Shown: positions 13,841 through 14,274 of the stretch, piece after piece | Numbering within the stretch: the stretch's first letter is position 1 | Layout: each line of letters starts with the position of its first letter | Source of the DNA: Bacteroidia bacterium | Lineage (GTDB): Bacteria; Bacteroidota; Bacteroidia; Flavobacteriales; Flavobacteriaceae | Direction: 5' to 3' | Length of the DNA: 14,274 nucleotides | Assembly (NCBI GenBank): GCA_030425715.1 | Contig: JAUIAA010000021.1 | Coordinates: 1 to 14,274 of the forward strand | Notes under the pieces: model-generated | The model's database searches: none | Told to the model about the DNA's origin: nothing | Seen by the model: the letters and a program-made list of their open reading frames with translations, nothing else | Made by a program: the position numbers and the translations under genes

Positions 13841-14031
13841 AAGTTTTTTAATAGGTTTTATAAAAAAAATAATCCGTCAAAAACTACTTGCCGAAAACCA
13901 CTTTAGTAAACCTGCCTCGCCGGCTCAGGTACCTTATTAATGCTATCGGCGAAATTGTACTGGTAGTAGTTGGAATTGTGATTACACTTGCCGTTAACAA
14001 CAGAAACGAACAACAACAATTAAAATTCTGA
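13841..14031 (+). pseudogene. Frameshifted DUF6090-like gene fragment (remnant 2)
   Basis: Three reading frames are needed to recover the family pattern: KFFNRFYKK (from 13841), then IRQKLLAENHFSK (13872-13910), then, after a 19-base insert at 13911-13929, YLINAIGEIVLVVVGIVITL continuing through NNRNEQQQ to a TGA at 14029-14031. The first shift is one base within an A-run; the second is the insert itself. Intact members, from memory, run to roughly 200 residues or more, so the 3' part is also missing and upp follows directly. IRQKLLAENHFSK is identical in protein to remnant 1 although five codons differ at third positions. No clear original start codon remains. A 41-codon frame from ATG 13781 overlaps it in another frame. 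Confidence 0.75.
13911..13929 (+). repeat. GC-rich 19-base insert, copy 2
   Basis: CCTGCCTCGCCGGCTCAGG separates the Lys codon from the Tyr codon of the expected ...FSK|YL... junction of remnant 2. Its first 15 bases equal the copy at 12188-12202. The ends CCTG/CAGG and the centre GCCGGC make it an imperfect palindrome. At 19 bases it shifts the frame. Confidence 0.65.
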
Positions 14032-14055
14032 ACAAAAACCTGAATTTATTATTTA

Positions 14056-14063
14056 TATATTTG
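14056..14063 (+). promoter_or_regulatory. Putative -7 promoter box of upp
   Basis: TATATTTG matches TAnnTTTG exactly; transcription would start near 14070, ten bases before the TTG chosen as start codon. No TTG at the usual -33 distance was found. Confidence 0.5.
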
Positions 14064-14079
14064 TGCAAAACCCAATATT

Positions 14080-14274
14080 TTGACAGTACATCATATTTGC
14101 GAAAAACCATCAATTTTGAATACTTTTATTGCCGAAACACGTGATATTAATATTCAAAAAGATGCCTTACGATTTAGAAGAAATATTGAAAGAATAGGCG
14201 AAATTATTAGTTTTGAATTGAGTAAAGAATTACTATTCGCCTCTAAAGAAATTACCACCCCCTTGGGTAAAAAA
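14080..14274 (+). CDS. upp: Uracil phosphoribosyltransferase, 5' part (3' end beyond the window edge)
   Basis: Salvages uracil with PRPP to UMP in the cytoplasm. The 65 visible codons run TVHHICEKPSILNTFIAE, then INIQKDALRFRRNIERIGEI, and end TTPLGKK. This matches the N-terminal region of flavobacterial uracil phosphoribosyltransferases that I recognise, including the RFRRNIERIGE segment and the TPLG turn. The PRPP-binding loop would lie beyond the window. No ATG precedes the conserved VHH segment in frame; TTG 14080 gives the expected start and lies ten bases after the predicted transcript start, so it is very likely the initiation codon. It follows the DUF6090-like remnant by 48 bases. Confidence 0.88.
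   Translation, partial: MTVHHICEKPSILNTFIAETRDINIQKDALRFRRNIERIGEIISFELSKELLFASKEITTPLGKK

Noticed and set aside
13781..13906. 41-codon plus-strand frame (starts MAKHCIIGILLFILITSLVW) with one possible membrane helix
   Set aside because: From codon 21 it runs through the DUF6090-like remnant in the decayed frame. It has no convincing promoter box and ends by chance at a stop created by the frameshift. It could be a small membrane peptide but I cannot support it.

Overview
The window looks like a chromosomal segment of a marine-type member of the Flavobacteriia (Bacteroidota). The DNA is AT-rich. Several genes are preceded by the Bacteroidota promoter pattern (TTG, about 18-19 bases, then TAnnTTTG). 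The gene set is also typical: a gliding-motility ABC ATPase (GldA), a TamL-type Omp85 lipoprotein, a phosphate-porin-family protein, and DAHP synthase fused to a C-terminal chorismate mutase. Two decayed genes carry the N-terminal signature of a flavobacterial family (DUF6090-like).

Layout. Bases 1-3291 (minus): the 5' part of class II fructose-bisphosphate aldolase (fbaA, cut by the window edge) lies behind a TamL-like outer-membrane assembly lipoprotein. Bases 3334-4056 (plus): a SpoU/TrmH RNA methyltransferase, divergent from tamL and with its stop codon directly abutting that of kdsA. Bases 4057-6997 (minus): gldA, a porin and kdsA in close series, which is an envelope-related set. Bases 7151-11249 (plus): promoter, leader and four tightly coupled genes: prephenate dehydratase, class I/II aminotransferase, prephenate dehydrogenase and DAHP synthase/chorismate mutase. 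These feed and complete the Phe/Tyr branch of aromatic amino-acid synthesis. Bases 11309-12037: a small GT-A-like glycosyltransferase candidate with its own promoter. Bases 12128-14031: a scarred stretch with two broken DUF6090-like gene starts, both interrupted after the same codon by the same GC-rich 15-mer. They flank a rhomboid-family intramembrane protease gene (minus) and about 400 bases of hairpin-rich non-coding DNA. Bases 14080-14274: the 5' part of uracil phosphoribosyltransferase (upp), probably starting at TTG.

The most interesting element is the leader of the aromatic operon. A 25-codon reading frame at 7199-7276 has seven consecutive Phe/Tyr codons (FYFYFFF). It is followed by an intrinsic terminator that ends seven bases before the pheA start codon, and by a segment perfectly complementary to the terminator's 5' arm. 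This is the architecture of a ribosome-mediated attenuator that would sense both charged tRNA-Phe and tRNA-Tyr, which fits an operon making both amino acids.
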